Source: Christensenella sp. UBA4247
GTDB taxonomy: Bacteria > Bacillota > Clostridia > Christensenellales > CAG-1252
Assembly (NCBI GenBank): GCA_002395405.1
Contig: DGWX01000024.1
Span: forward strand, 1 to 55,978
DNA: 55,978 bases
Direction: 5' to 3'
Below are positions 6,832-16,367 of this stretch, one piece after another. Each line of letters starts with the position of its first letter. Position 1 is the first letter of the stretch. The position numbers and the translations under genes are program-made. The notes below the pieces were generated by a model that saw only the letters and a list, made by a program, of their open reading frames with translations, had not been told where the DNA came from and ran no database searches.

Positions 6832-8265
6832 ATGACAATACAATCATTACTTGCAAACGTTGAGGTCATAAAAGTAAAAAATTATACGAACGTAAACGTT
6901 CTCGGGATCGAGATAGACAGCCGAAAAGAATTGTCCGGTAAAGTTTTCTTTTGCCTGAAAGGAGAGAGATCGGATGGAAACGAGTTTGTTTCGGAGGCGG
7001 AGAAAAAGGGCGCGGTCGCGATCGTGTCCGAATCGGAAATTCCGACTTCGCTTCCCTTGTTTGTCGTTAAAAACGTCAGAAAATCGCTTGCAGTCGCATG
7101 TGGAAATTTTTACGACAATCCTGCTGAAAAAATGAATATCGTAACGGTCGTGGGAACGAATGGAAAAACTTCAACGACGGAGATCCTTTCTTCTATCTTT
7201 TCCGCTGCCGGATTTAAAACCGCCACGATCGGAACTCTCGGCTACTCGGTGGACGGGGAAAGGAGAGAAGGGGTTCTGACGACGCCCGATCCGATGGAGC
7301 TGCACTATAACTTATCGGCGATGCGGATGCAAGGCGTTCAATACGTTTTTATGGAAGCATCCGCGCATGCGATTCATTATGATAAACTTGCGGGGATCAA
7401 GGCAAAAGCCGGGATTTTAACGAACGTTACGCAAGATCATCTTGATTTTTTTAAGGATATGGAAACTTACGCAAACGTTAAGCTTTCGTATTTTTGTCAT
7501 CCGAATACGGCTCTCGCCGTCGTTAACTCAGACGATCCTTACGGAGTCAGATTGCTCGAAAACCCCCTCGTGCCGACGATTACCTATGGCATTCGCAATC
7601 CCGCAGACGTTTTCGCGATCGATATTCAAGAAAACGAAAACGGGCTTTCCTTTACGATGAACGCTTTCGATTGCATTATAAACGTCCGTACGCCGTTGTT
7701 CGGGAGATTTAACGTGTATAACGTCATGGCGGCAACGGCAACGGCCATGTATATGGGGATCCGTCCGATCACGATCCGTAAAGCGCTTGAAAAAATAAGC
7801 ATAGTACCGGGTCGATACGATATGCGATTCGTGGAAGGGCGTCGATTTATCGTGGATTACGCCCATACGCCGGACGGACTTGAAAACCTTTTGAAAGACG
7901 CGAAAGAAAACTATTCCGGAAAGCTTTTTACCGTGTTCGGATGCGGAGGCAATCGAGATAAGGGAAAACGCCCGATCATGGGTAAAGTTGCGTCTGAATA
8001 CTCTTCGCACGTCATCGTTACGGACGATAATCCTCGTTTTGAAGACGAGTCGGAGATCGCGCGTGAGATCGCGGCCGGTATCGAGAACGGCGCCTCTTAT
8101 GAGATCGTTCTGAACAGAGCGGAAGCGATCGAACGGGCGTATGCGCTTTCGGAAAAGGGAGATACGATCGTCGTTGCCGGGAAAGGGCACGAAACGTATA
8201 TCGATCGAAAAGGCGAAAAAAAACCGTTTAGCGATTTCGAAATTATCCAACAATTAGGAAAGTAG
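6832..8265 (+). CDS. murE: UDP-MurNAc-tripeptide synthetase MurE (meso-DAP type)
   Basis: A 477-residue ATP-dependent Mur ligase that adds the third amino acid to UDP-MurNAc-L-Ala-D-Glu in the cytoplasm. The ATP site is G108-TNGK112-TST. The substrate motif is DNPR at residues 399-402, the signature of meso-diaminopimelate enzymes; lysine-adding enzymes have a different motif here. This predicts DAP-type peptidoglycan. It begins one base after the spoVD stop. The gene normally following, murF, is not next to it. Confidence 0.97.
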   Translation: MTIQSLLANVEVIKVKNYTNVNVLGIEIDSRKELSGKVFFCLKGERSDGNEFVSEAEKKGAVAIVSESEIPTSLPLFVVKNVRKSLAVACGNFYDNPAEKMNIVTVVGTNGKTSTTEILSSIFSAAGFKTATIGTLGYSVDGERREGVLTTPDPMELHYNLSAMRMQGVQYVFMEASAHAIHYDKLAGIKAKAGILTNVTQDHLDFFKDMETYANVKLSYFCHPNTALAVVNSDDPYGVRLLENPLVPTITYGIRNPADVFAIDIQENENGLSFTMNAFDCIINVRTPLFGRFNVYNVMAATATAMYMGIRPITIRKALEKISIVPGRYDMRFVEGRRFIVDYAHTPDGLENLLKDAKENYSGKLFTVFGCGGNRDKGKRPIMGKVASEYSSHVIVTDDNPRFEDESEIAREIAAGIENGASYEIVLNRAEAIERAYALSEKGDTIVVAGKGHETYIDRKGEKKPFSDFEIIQQLGK

Positions 8266-8273
8266 GTGCTATA

Positions 8274-9284
8274 TTGAATACGTTCGGATTGCTTATAAGC
8301 GTATGCATCGCTCTTTTGACCTCGTTTTTTGCGGGAATGGTTCTCGCGCCTCTCGTTATAGCGTCCGCAAAGAAACTCAAAGCGAAACAGCCGATTTTGG
8401 GGTACGTTTCGCAACACGCCCAAAAAGCCGGAACACCGACTTTCGGAGGCTTTATCTTTTTGATCCCTTCGCTTTTAACGACGGCTGCTTTTTGCTTCGG
8501 AAAAGGGCTTTCGATCGGGCTTATCGCATCTTTCGTTATGCTGTCCTTCGCCGTTCTTGGTTTTTTGGACGATTTTATCAAAATAAAAACGAAAGATAAT
8601 ATGGGGCTTCGACCGTATCAAAAAATAATCGGACAAGTTGCCATCGCTCTCATCGTTGCGGTCTATGCCTATCGGAGTGACTCGATCGGTAGTGCCGTGT
8701 ATGTTCCTTTTTACGGAAAAGCAGTAGATTTCGGCGTGTTTTACATTCCCTTCGCTGCATTTATTTATCTTGCTTTATCCAATTGCGTTAACTTAACGGA
8801 CGGAGTGGACGGACTGGCTTCGAATTGCAGTCTCGTTTATCTTTTTACTTTCGGCGTCGTTCTGTTTATGTACGCTTTTACGTCAGGCGCAGACGAAACG
8901 CTTCTCGTATTCGTTTTCAGCTTGATCGGAGGCGTTCTCGCGTTTCTCTTATTTAATACCAACAAAGCCGAAATATTTATGGGAGACACCGGCTCGCTCG
9001 CCCTCGGCGGCGCGTCCGCGGCGATCGCTTTATTTTCGAAACAACCGTTTTTGATTCTTTTCGTTGGAATAATGTACATTGTGTCAGGCATAACAATTAT
9101 ACTGCAAGTAGGTTATTTTAAGCTGACGCATGGGAAACGAATATTTTTGATGGCGCCGTATCATCATCATTTGGAGAAAAAAGGGTACGGTGAGGCGAAA
9201 ATATGCAATATTTATTCCACGGTCACTCTTATTATGGGCGTGCTTGCCATAATCTCGGTGGCGGTTGGAATGTATGCGTTATGA
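8274..9284 (+). CDS. mraY: Phospho-MurNAc-pentapeptide transferase MraY
   Basis: An integral membrane enzyme of 336 residues that transfers phospho-MurNAc-pentapeptide to undecaprenyl phosphate, giving lipid I. About ten hydrophobic segments are visible. Conserved loops are present: FLDDFIK (Asp pair), NCVNLTDGVDGLA, NKAEIFMGDTGSLALGG and the late MAPYHHHLEKKGYGE histidine motif. The start is TTG 8274. The end overlaps the start of murD. Confidence 0.97.
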   Translation: MNTFGLLISVCIALLTSFFAGMVLAPLVIASAKKLKAKQPILGYVSQHAQKAGTPTFGGFIFLIPSLLTTAAFCFGKGLSIGLIASFVMLSFAVLGFLDDFIKIKTKDNMGLRPYQKIIGQVAIALIVAVYAYRSDSIGSAVYVPFYGKAVDFGVFYIPFAAFIYLALSNCVNLTDGVDGLASNCSLVYLFTFGVVLFMYAFTSGADETLLVFVFSLIGGVLAFLLFNTNKAEIFMGDTGSLALGGASAAIALFSKQPFLILFVGIMYIVSGITIILQVGYFKLTHGKRIFLMAPYHHHLEKKGYGEAKICNIYSTVTLIMGVLAIISVAVGMYAL

Positions 9285-10536
9285 ACATAAAAATGTATTG
9301 ATCATCGGATACGGTGAAAGCGGAAAGGCGGCAGAATCGTTTTTGAAAAAAGAGGGAGCTTCGACCTTCGTGTATGACGATCGGCTTGCGCTTTCTCCGA
9401 GAGAAAAAGACGTTGCTTATGATTTTGCAGTCGTAAGCCCGGCAGTCTCCAAAAGCCATAAGCTGCTTTCTTCCCTTCGAGAAAAGGGAATTCCGATCCT
9501 ATCCGAGATCGACCTTGCTTTTTTGAATTGTAAGAGTAAAAAAATCATTGCGGTCAGCGGAACGAACGGAAAAACGTCCGTTTGTACGATCCTCGGTTCG
9601 ATGCTTTCCAAAGTGGGGAAGACATATGTTTTGGGGAATATCGGCGTGCCGTTTATTTCAAAAGTCGGAAAGATCGGAAAAAACGATTTTGTCGTAATCG
9701 AGATCAGTAGCTTTCAAATCGAACAAAGCGAAATTTTTTTCGCGGAATGCGCGGCATTGACAAACGTCGGAGAAGATCATTTGGATCGCCATCACGATAA
9801 GAACAATTATCAAAAAATAAAACTTTCTTTGCTCACGAGAGCGCATAAGACCGTCGTAAACGCGGACGATCCGATCCAGTCGAACTATAAGGGCGGAGTG
9901 CGATACAGTGCGTCCGGAAAAGAATCGAATTTTCGTTTGTGCGGACGAGAAATCGAATGCTCCGCAGGGCGCTTTCATCTGCCGATAGAATCCCGCGGCG
10001 CCTCATACGACGCGGATTTCTTATGCGCTTTTTCCGTTGCTTGCACCGTTTCGGGGGTAGATCCGCGCTTTTTGGATTGCTATGGATCGGTCGAGCTTCC
10101 GCCATTCAGAAATGAATTCGTGGGAGAGTATTTCGGCGCGAAAGTGTATAACGACAGCAAGGGGACGAACGTGGACGCAACGTTGTTTGCTTGTTCTGCC
10201 GTTTCAGACAGCGCAGCCTTGATCTTAGGCGGGAGCGATAAAGGTGAAGATTACGCGCGTCTCGCCGCAGGACTGCCGGATCGGATCAAGAGGATCTACC
10301 TGACGGGAGGAAATGCTACGGATATTTATACGGCGTTATCGTGTAAAGAACGCGAAATATGCTTTTTAATGACGGATCTCGAAGCGTGCGTTCGGCATTT
10401 CGCAAACGATCCTCTTCCGATCCTTCTGTTTTCGCCTGCCTCGGCGTCGTTCGATCGTTATTCCGGTTATAAAGAAAGAGGGGAGGTATTCAATGCATTA
10501 CTCGAAAAATACGGTTCTTGCTCTGAAAAAAGATAG
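9274..10536 (+). CDS. murD: UDP-MurNAc-L-Ala-D-Glu ligase MurD
   Basis: A Mur ligase of about 420 residues that adds D-glutamate to UDP-MurNAc-L-Ala. It has the N-terminal Rossmann-like motif VLIIGYGESGKAA, the ATP-binding SGTNGKTSV, IEISSFQIE and the late NDSKGTNVDAT motif typical of MurD. ATG 9274 lies inside the last codons of mraY; an in-frame TTG at 9265 is the alternative. The 3' end overlaps the ftsW start by about 44 bases. Confidence 0.96.
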   Translation: MRYEHKNVLIIGYGESGKAAESFLKKEGASTFVYDDRLALSPREKDVAYDFAVVSPAVSKSHKLLSSLREKGIPILSEIDLAFLNCKSKKIIAVSGTNGKTSVCTILGSMLSKVGKTYVLGNIGVPFISKVGKIGKNDFVVIEISSFQIEQSEIFFAECAALTNVGEDHLDRHHDKNNYQKIKLSLLTRAHKTVVNADDPIQSNYKGGVRYSASGKESNFRLCGREIECSAGRFHLPIESRGASYDADFLCAFSVACTVSGVDPRFLDCYGSVELPPFRNEFVGEYFGAKVYNDSKGTNVDATLFACSAVSDSAALILGGSDKGEDYARLAAGLPDRIKRIYLTGGNATDIYTALSCKEREICFLMTDLEACVRHFANDPLPILLFSPASASFDRYSGYKERGEVFNALLEKYGSCSEKR

Positions 10537-11683
10537 GGTAAAACAACCTTCCGTCCCTTCCTCTCCCTCTCAAAGAGAATACCGATTGCTTGCGATCAAG
10601 TTGATCGTTTTGACGATCGGGATCTCTCTCTTTGGGCTTGTTATGATTTACAGCGCAAGCAGCTACGTTGCAAAAAAGAATTTCGGTGACGCGTTTTATT
10701 ATGTAAAGAAGCAGGGCGTCGCTCTTTTTCTCGGAACGGCGGCGATGTTCGCTCTTTCCAAAGTAAACCCGGGAAAAATTAAAAAATTGCGATACGTTAT
10801 TCTCGCCGTTTCCTTTGCGCTGCTCCTGATAATCTTTATCCCGGGTGTCGGCGTTGAAAGTTACGGAGCGAGGCGATGGATCAACCTCGGCTTTATGACG
10901 ATACAGCCTTCCGAGATCGCAAAATTCGGATACGTCGTCTTCGCATCTTCCTATATTTCCGAGAAAGGGATCCGCCGATTTCGCGATCTTCTGATCGTGG
11001 GCGGAGTGGGCTTGGCGATGTGCGTTTTGATCATGCTTGAACCGAATATGAGCATTACGATGTGCGTGCTATCCGTTATGCTGTTTATGCTGGTAGTCGG
11101 CGGTATCGAGATCAAAAAGCTTTTGATCCTCGCACTTCCGCTTGCGCTTGCGATCCCGCTTTTGATCATACTCGAACCGTATCGTTTGAAAAGATTGACC
11201 GCCTTTTTGGATCCATGGGCTTCGCCAAAGGCGGAAGGATATCAGCTGATCCAGTCTTATTACGCGCTTTGTCGCGGCGGTTTTTTCGGAGTAGGACTTT
11301 TCGGAAGCCGACAAAAATATCTGTTTCTTCCTTTTGCCGAATCGGATTTTATCTTTTCCGTGATCGGGGAAGAACTCGGTTTATTCGGAGCGCTCCTCGT
11401 AATGGCGGCATTCGGAACTCTCGTCTATTACGGTTTTTTGACCGCGGTGAAAGCGCGGGATCGCTACGATTCGCTCCTTGCGGCGGGGATTACGTCCGTG
11501 ATCGCCGTTCAAACAACGGTGAACCTTGCCGTCGTTACGGGCTGTATTCCACCTACGGGGCTTCCGCTTCCATTCGTCAGCGCGGGAGGCAGTTCGCTTG
11601 TCAGTTTTATGTCGGCAGTCGGCGTTCTTCTTGCCGTCAATCGGAAAGGTGGCAACTTTTATTCGGATAACCATAAAATGTAG
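10493..11683 (+). CDS. ftsW: SEDS peptidoglycan polymerase FtsW/SpoVE
   Basis: A 396-residue polytopic SEDS-family glycosyltransferase that polymerises lipid II with its partner class B PBP (the spoVD gene upstream). About ten membrane helices are visible. Family motifs include SYGARRWI, the LEPNMS segment, EELGLFGALLV and the C-terminal TGLPLPFVSAGGSSL. ATG 10493 has GGGGAGG just upstream, inside the end of murD. FtsW and SpoVE cannot be told apart by sequence here. Confidence 0.93.
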   Translation: MHYSKNTVLALKKDRVKQPSVPSSPSQREYRLLAIKLIVLTIGISLFGLVMIYSASSYVAKKNFGDAFYYVKKQGVALFLGTAAMFALSKVNPGKIKKLRYVILAVSFALLLIIFIPGVGVESYGARRWINLGFMTIQPSEIAKFGYVVFASSYISEKGIRRFRDLLIVGGVGLAMCVLIMLEPNMSITMCVLSVMLFMLVVGGIEIKKLLILALPLALAIPLLIILEPYRLKRLTAFLDPWASPKAEGYQLIQSYYALCRGGFFGVGLFGSRQKYLFLPFAESDFIFSVIGEELGLFGALLVMAAFGTLVYYGFLTAVKARDRYDSLLAAGITSVIAVQTTVNLAVVTGCIPPTGLPLPFVSAGGSSLVSFMSAVGVLLAVNRKGGNFYSDNHKM

Positions 11684-11708
11684 TATCATTGGTTTTCGGA
11701 GATGAAGT

Positions 11709-12962
11709 ATGTCAAAATTGTTGATCAAAGGCGGCTCTTCGTTAAGAGGAGAGTATCGCGTAAAAGCCGCGAAAAACGCGGTATTGCCTATCATTGCGGC
11801 AAGTTTGCTGACGAATGAAAAATGCGAAATCGAAAACGTTCCGAATATAACGGATATAAACAATATGCTCAAAATCATGCGTTCGCTCGGTGCGAATGTA
11901 TCTTTTGAGGAGAGCGTGATCGAGATCGAAAGCAAAGAGCCGCTGCGATTCAGCGTTCCGACCGAGCTTGCGAAAGAGCTTCGGTCGTCCGTTTTTTTAT
12001 TGGGGCCGGTTCTCGCTCGGATCGGAAAAGCCGCCGTTGCGTATCCCGGCGGATGCGATATAGGCGTCAGGCCGCTCGATATACATATCAAGGGCTTGCA
12101 GGAAATGGGGATCGCGGTGGAAGAAAGCCACGGAGTCATCTACTGCGACGCCACGCGCCTGAAAGGGGCTGATATTATGCTGGATTTTCCGAGTGTAGGG
12201 GCAACGGAAAATCTGATGATGGTCGCTTCGCTTGCCAAGGGGCGAACGCGTATTCGAAACGCGGCAAAAGAACCCGAAATAACGGACCTTCAAAATTTTA
12301 TAAACGCAATGGGCGGTAAGGTCAGCGGAGCCGGCGGAAGTACGATCGTAATCGACGGAGTAAAAGAATTGCACGGCTGCCATTACAGACCCATACCCGA
12401 TAGGATCGTTGCCGGTACGTTGCTGATCGCCGCGGCAACTTGCGGCGGAAAAATCTCTCTTTTCGACTCTCAGCCCGAACACATTGAGCCTTTGCTTTTC
12501 AAATTGAGTAAAAGCTCTTGCGTTCTCGACGTTCGAAGTGATAAAATTACGTTGATAGCAGAGCGAAGAGGTAGAAACTTCGATAAACTCGAAACGCAAC
12601 CTTATCCCGGCTTTCCGACCGACCTGCAATCGCCTATGATGACTTTGATGGCTGTTTCGGAAGGAACGGGCGTGATCGTGGAAAATATATTCGAAACGCG
12701 CTTCCGTATCGTTCGCGAACTGATAAAAATGGGCGCGCGAATTACGGTGAAAGATCGAACTGCGATCGTTCGAGGCGTAAAAGATCTTGAAGGAGCCGCG
12801 GTTTCGGCGGGGGATCTCAGAGGGGGAGCCGCTCTCGTTATCGCCGGAATGAAAGCGGAAGGCTATACGACGATCGAGAACGCTCGGCATATCGATCGCG
12901 GATATGAGAGAATCGAAGATATAATGAACGATTTCGGAGCGGATATAAAAAGATTGCAATGA
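11709..12962 (+). CDS. murA: UDP-GlcNAc 1-carboxyvinyltransferase MurA
   Basis: A 417-residue cytosolic enzyme catalysing the first committed step of peptidoglycan synthesis, enolpyruvyl transfer to UDP-GlcNAc. The N-terminal KAAKNAVLPIIAASLL binds UDP-GlcNAc. The active-site cysteine is C116 in YPGGCDIGVRPLD; a cysteine here is the form sensitive to fosfomycin in known enzymes. The late PGFPTDLQSPMMTL and ARHIDRGYERIED match the family. It sits between ftsW and ftsQ, where murG and murC might be expected. Confidence 0.97.
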   Translation: MSKLLIKGGSSLRGEYRVKAAKNAVLPIIAASLLTNEKCEIENVPNITDINNMLKIMRSLGANVSFEESVIEIESKEPLRFSVPTELAKELRSSVFLLGPVLARIGKAAVAYPGGCDIGVRPLDIHIKGLQEMGIAVEESHGVIYCDATRLKGADIMLDFPSVGATENLMMVASLAKGRTRIRNAAKEPEITDLQNFINAMGGKVSGAGGSTIVIDGVKELHGCHYRPIPDRIVAGTLLIAAATCGGKISLFDSQPEHIEPLLFKLSKSSCVLDVRSDKITLIAERRGRNFDKLETQPYPGFPTDLQSPMMTLMAVSEGTGVIVENIFETRFRIVRELIKMGARITVKDRTAIVRGVKDLEGAAVSAGDLRGGAALVIAGMKAEGYTTIENARHIDRGYERIEDIMNDFGADIKRLQ

Positions 12963-13777
12963 AAAAAAGCAACGTGATCATCGGAATATTCATCGCCATT
13001 ATTTTCATCGTTTTAACGGTGGTATTATTGGCGTGCGCCGTGTTCGTCGTTCGAAACATATCGGTGGAGAGCGCGGTTGCTTCCGAGATCATAAGTGAAG
13101 ATGACATTATTTCTTCTTCCGGTTTGAAAATCGGAAAAAGTATCGTTTCCATCAATAAATCGAAGATCATATCTTCGGTCGAGAAGGAAAATCCTTACGT
13201 TCGGGTTTTGGACGTCGTTCGTAAATTCCCGGATAAAATCGTGATCAAAGTAACCGTTCGGACGGCAATTATGTCTATTTTAGCCGAAGATTCGACTTGC
13301 GCTGTCATCGCGGATTCCTCTCTTAAAGTTTTAGACGTTATTTCCCTCGAAGAGCATCTTTCTTCCGGTGCGACGAAGATCGAAGGCTATACGTTCTCCA
13401 TTCCCGAAGAAGGCGTGCGCTCGCTTAAAGGAACGACCCTTGATTACGATAGCGATCCGAAGGGTGTTCTTTTGCGGAATATTGCGCAAGCGGCGGAAGA
13501 TCCTTCCCTCGATCTTTCGGGCGCAAGTTTCTTAACTTTCTTCAAGCGTATTTCCATTCGATCCGAGGAAAATTCCCTTTTGGCGCTTATCGAAACGAAT
13601 ACGGGCGTTACCCTCGTTCTCGACACATCTCTTTCCATCGGCGTTTACGAACAGCTTTATATGTGTACGTTCGTTTATACTTCCGATCAAGTAGAAAAAG
13701 ACCTAACGAAAGGGTATATCGCCCTTGATAAAAATTCTTCCACGATCGCCTATAAATGGATGGAAGATTTAGACTGA
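12959..13777 (+). CDS. ftsQ: Division protein FtsQ/DivIB
   Basis: A 272-residue bitopic divisome protein. It has a very short cytoplasmic tail (MKKSN), one membrane helix (about residues 6-31) and an outside POTRA domain (about 32-100: VRNISVES..., then IVSINKSKI, ENPYVRVLDVVRKFPDKIVIKV). The rest fits the beta domain of FtsQ/DivIB. It overlaps murA by four bases (ATGA). No sharp terminator follows; a sigma-A promoter for ftsA lies downstream. Confidence 0.85.
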   Translation: MKKSNVIIGIFIAIIFIVLTVVLLACAVFVVRNISVESAVASEIISEDDIISSSGLKIGKSIVSINKSKIISSVEKENPYVRVLDVVRKFPDKIVIKVTVRTAIMSILAEDSTCAVIADSSLKVLDVISLEEHLSSGATKIEGYTFSIPEEGVRSLKGTTLDYDSDPKGVLLRNIAQAAEDPSLDLSGASFLTFFKRISIRSEENSLLALIETNTGVTLVLDTSLSIGVYEQLYMCTFVYTSDQVEKDLTKGYIALDKNSSTIAYKWMEDLD

Positions 13778-13815
13778 TTCGAGCATTTTTCGTTTTATAT
13801 ATTCTTCCCGACTTA

Positions 13816-13844
13816 TTGACTTTATAATTTATTTACTCTATAAT
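13816..13844 (+). promoter_or_regulatory. Sigma-A promoter for ftsA-ftsZ
   Basis: TTGACT (13816-13821), 17 bases, TATAAT (13839-13844). The predicted start is near 13851 and GAGGGGGAG precedes ATG 13864. It lets ftsAZ be expressed independently of the mra promoter. Confidence 0.85.
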
Positions 13845-13863
13845 TATTAAGAAGAGGGGGAGT

Positions 13864-15015
13864 ATGTCCAAATTATCCGACGTTACCGTAATCGATATCG
13901 GATCCAAAAGCATTTGCGCTTATCGGGCGGAGAAGCTTTCGGACGAAAATTTCGCCGTTAAGAATTCTTTCGAAATGGATTACAGCGGTTATATGGACGG
14001 GGAATGGCTTCGGCCGGACGAATTGTTCCCGACTTTTTCGAAATTGCTCGAAAGGATCGAAACCGCAGGAGGCAAAACGAAAGAACTTTTCGTAGGGATC
14101 CCTTCTCAGTTTGCGACTCTTCGCACCGTTCCGGCGCGCGTTGTGTTTCCGAAACCGAAACGAGTAACGGCAGCGGACGTGGAAGAGCTTTATTCTTATA
14201 ACAATCCTTTCGAAGCGGAGGAATATATCTGTCTTTCCGTGCTTCCCGTTTTTTTTCAAACGGATAACGGGGAGAAAACGAATGATCCCGTCGGTAGGGT
14301 AACCGGTTCCTTGAAATGCAGATTGTCTTACGTGGGCGCGGAAACGGACACGATTTCTTTTATTCGTCAGGCGCTTTCGAGATGCGGGATACGAGAAGTT
14401 CGATTCGTGCAATCCGAGATCGCGTCCGCAATGGCGCTTTTCGGAGAAGAAGAGCGAGACGCGGGAATCCTCTTTTGCGACATCGGTTATCTTGCCACGA
14501 CCGTTTTGTTTTTATCCGGAGAAGGAGTTCTCGAAATGAAGAACTTTTCGCTCGGTGGCGGAATGATACCCGCAGGGCTGTCGGAAGCGCTCGATCTTCC
14601 TTTCGCTGCGGCGGAAGCTTTAACGGCTAAGGTCAACTTGGGTTATAAGGACGAAGGCGATTATTCCTTTCGTTTTGACGGAGCAGAGTACTCTTTCCCC
14701 GTTCGTGAAGTAAACGAAATGGTCAAAGAATGTATTCAATGCGTGGCGACTTTTATAACGAAAGCCATTCACTCTTTCCGTTTTGAGCTTTCTCCCTACG
14801 TTCCGACTTTTTTATCGGGCGGTGGGTTTTACGAGATCCGTGGCGCAAGAGAATATCTTTCGCGTTACCTTTCGCGGAATGCGGATTATGCGCTGCCTCT
14901 CGTTCCGAATTATAACAAACCGTATTACGCAACGGCAGTCGGTTTGATCAAAGAGGCGCTGAAAAAGCAAAAAGAAGATAGATTCGGCTTTATTAAAAGG
15001 CTGTTAGGAAAATAG
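13864..15015 (+). CDS. ftsA: Divergent FtsA, actin-like divisome anchor
   Basis: A 383-residue protein of the actin/FtsA fold that should tether FtsZ to the membrane. Phosphate-1 motif is VIDIGSKSI (residues about 9-17), the adenosine motif is FLSGGGFYEI, and the C-terminal helix FIKRLLGK is a good amphipathic membrane-targeting sequence. The phosphate-2 motif reads DIGYLATT (from residue 206) where FtsA normally has DIGGGTT. The protein is shorter than the usual 410-440 residues. Position directly before ftsZ supports the call. Nucleotide binding may be altered. Confidence 0.85.
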   Translation: MSKLSDVTVIDIGSKSICAYRAEKLSDENFAVKNSFEMDYSGYMDGEWLRPDELFPTFSKLLERIETAGGKTKELFVGIPSQFATLRTVPARVVFPKPKRVTAADVEELYSYNNPFEAEEYICLSVLPVFFQTDNGEKTNDPVGRVTGSLKCRLSYVGAETDTISFIRQALSRCGIREVRFVQSEIASAMALFGEEERDAGILFCDIGYLATTVLFLSGEGVLEMKNFSLGGGMIPAGLSEALDLPFAAAEALTAKVNLGYKDEGDYSFRFDGAEYSFPVREVNEMVKECIQCVATFITKAIHSFRFELSPYVPTFLSGGGFYEIRGAREYLSRYLSRNADYALPLVPNYNKPYYATAVGLIKEALKKQKEDRFGFIKRLLGK

Positions 15016-15024
15016 GAGGTTCGT

Positions 15025-16242
15025 ATGGACGAATTTACGGAGCAGAATGAATATATGACGGAAGAACCGATGACGCAAGAAGCGGAGCCTTTAACCGAGC
15101 GCGTTTGCAAAATCCTCGTTATCGGAGTCGGAGGCGCGGGGAATAACGCCGTTAACCGTATGATTAAGTCCGGCATTAAAAGCGCCGATTTTGTTTCCGC
15201 CAATACGGACAAGCAGGATCTGATCTATTCTGCCGCCGAACGGAGGGTCGTTCTCGGCGCCTCTTTGACCAAAGGTCTCGGCGCAGGTGCGAATCCCACG
15301 ATCGGAAAAAAAGCCGCGGAAGAGAGCCGCGAAGTTATAAAAGGGATCCTCGAAGGGGTCGATCTCTTATTTATTACCGCAGGTATGGGCGGAGGCACCG
15401 GAACGGGTGCCGCACCCGTTATTGCGAATATTGCCCACGATCTCGGGATCTTAACCATTGCCGTCGTTACGACGCCCTTTAAATTTGAAGGAGAGCGACG
15501 CATGACGCAGGCGGAATCCGGGATCAACGAGCTCAGACAATTCGTGGATACGCTGCTTGTCGTTCCGAACGAAAAATTGCTTGAAGTTATGCCGAAGGGA
15601 ACGAAATTTACGCAGGCTTTCTCTTATGCGGACGACGTTCTTCGTCAGGGTATTCAAGGGATCGCCGATCTGATCGTAAAGCCTTCGCTTATTAACTTGG
15701 ATTTCGCGGACGTAAGAACCGTTTTGAAAGAAAAGGGCTTTGCTCATATCGGAATCGGCGAAGGGGAAGGTGATACGAGAACGGTGGACGCCGTTCGCGC
15801 AGCGGTCAATAATAAACTTCTCGAAACAAATATCAGCGAAGCGAGCGCAGCTATATTGAATATTACCGGCGGAGAAGAGTTGGAGCTCTCCGAAGTGGAC
15901 GAAGCGGGGTCGATCGTCAGAAGCGTTTTGAATCCCGATTCCACTTTGATCTTTGGCGCGGACGTGAACCCGAATCTTGGTAAAAAAGTCGTCGTAACGA
16001 TTATCGCGACCGGATTTAAGCACGGTTCGCAGCGCGGTGCGCAACGCCCTCTTTACGGAACCCGTCCCGCATTCTCGCCTATGGGTTCGGCATTGCCCAA
16101 AGATAATACCGCTTCTTCGGAGCGCCCGCCCGTTTCCCCGTCGAGACCCTCTTTCAGACCGTATCAGGAAGAAGAAAAAAGCGATCGGATGCGTATTTCC
16201 GATAATGACCTTCCGCCTTTTATGAAAAAGCTGAAAAGATAA
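15025..16242 (+). CDS. ftsZ: Cell division GTPase FtsZ
   Basis: The tubulin-like GTPase that forms the division ring, 405 residues. The G-box is GGGTGTG at residues 122-128. Upstream are VIGVGGAGNNAVNRM and the NTDKQ loop, and the T7 region NLDFADVRT is intact. A variable linker (about 325-385) leads to the conserved C-terminal peptide DLPPFMKKLKR, which binds FtsA. AGGAGG lies just before the ATG. A terminator follows at 16260. Confidence 0.99.
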   Translation: MDEFTEQNEYMTEEPMTQEAEPLTERVCKILVIGVGGAGNNAVNRMIKSGIKSADFVSANTDKQDLIYSAAERRVVLGASLTKGLGAGANPTIGKKAAEESREVIKGILEGVDLLFITAGMGGGTGTGAAPVIANIAHDLGILTIAVVTTPFKFEGERRMTQAESGINELRQFVDTLLVVPNEKLLEVMPKGTKFTQAFSYADDVLRQGIQGIADLIVKPSLINLDFADVRTVLKEKGFAHIGIGEGEGDTRTVDAVRAAVNNKLLETNISEASAAILNITGGEELELSEVDEAGSIVRSVLNPDSTLIFGADVNPNLGKKVVVTIIATGFKHGSQRGAQRPLYGTRPAFSPMGSALPKDNTASSERPPVSPSRPSFRPYQEEEKSDRMRISDNDLPPFMKKLKR

Positions 16243-16259
16243 AAAAACGAATACTTTAC

Positions 16260-16293
16260 GAACGGCTCCGAAATGATCAGAGTCGTTCTTTTT
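16260..16293 (+). terminator. Intrinsic terminator after ftsZ
   Basis: Nine-base stem, GAACGGCTC (16260-16268) with GAGTCGTTC (16280-16288), one G-T pair, followed by five T. It ends the dcw cluster. Confidence 0.85.
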
Positions 16294-16367
16294 GAATCGA
16301 GTTTTTCTTTTATTTCTCGCGATAATTATCCTAAAAATCACCTCTCGATTTGCGTTACTCTTACAGT

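Noticed and set aside
11997..12959. A 320-codon minus-strand frame opposite murA
   Set aside because: Antisense shadow of murA; composition is Arg/Ser-rich without any domain signal.
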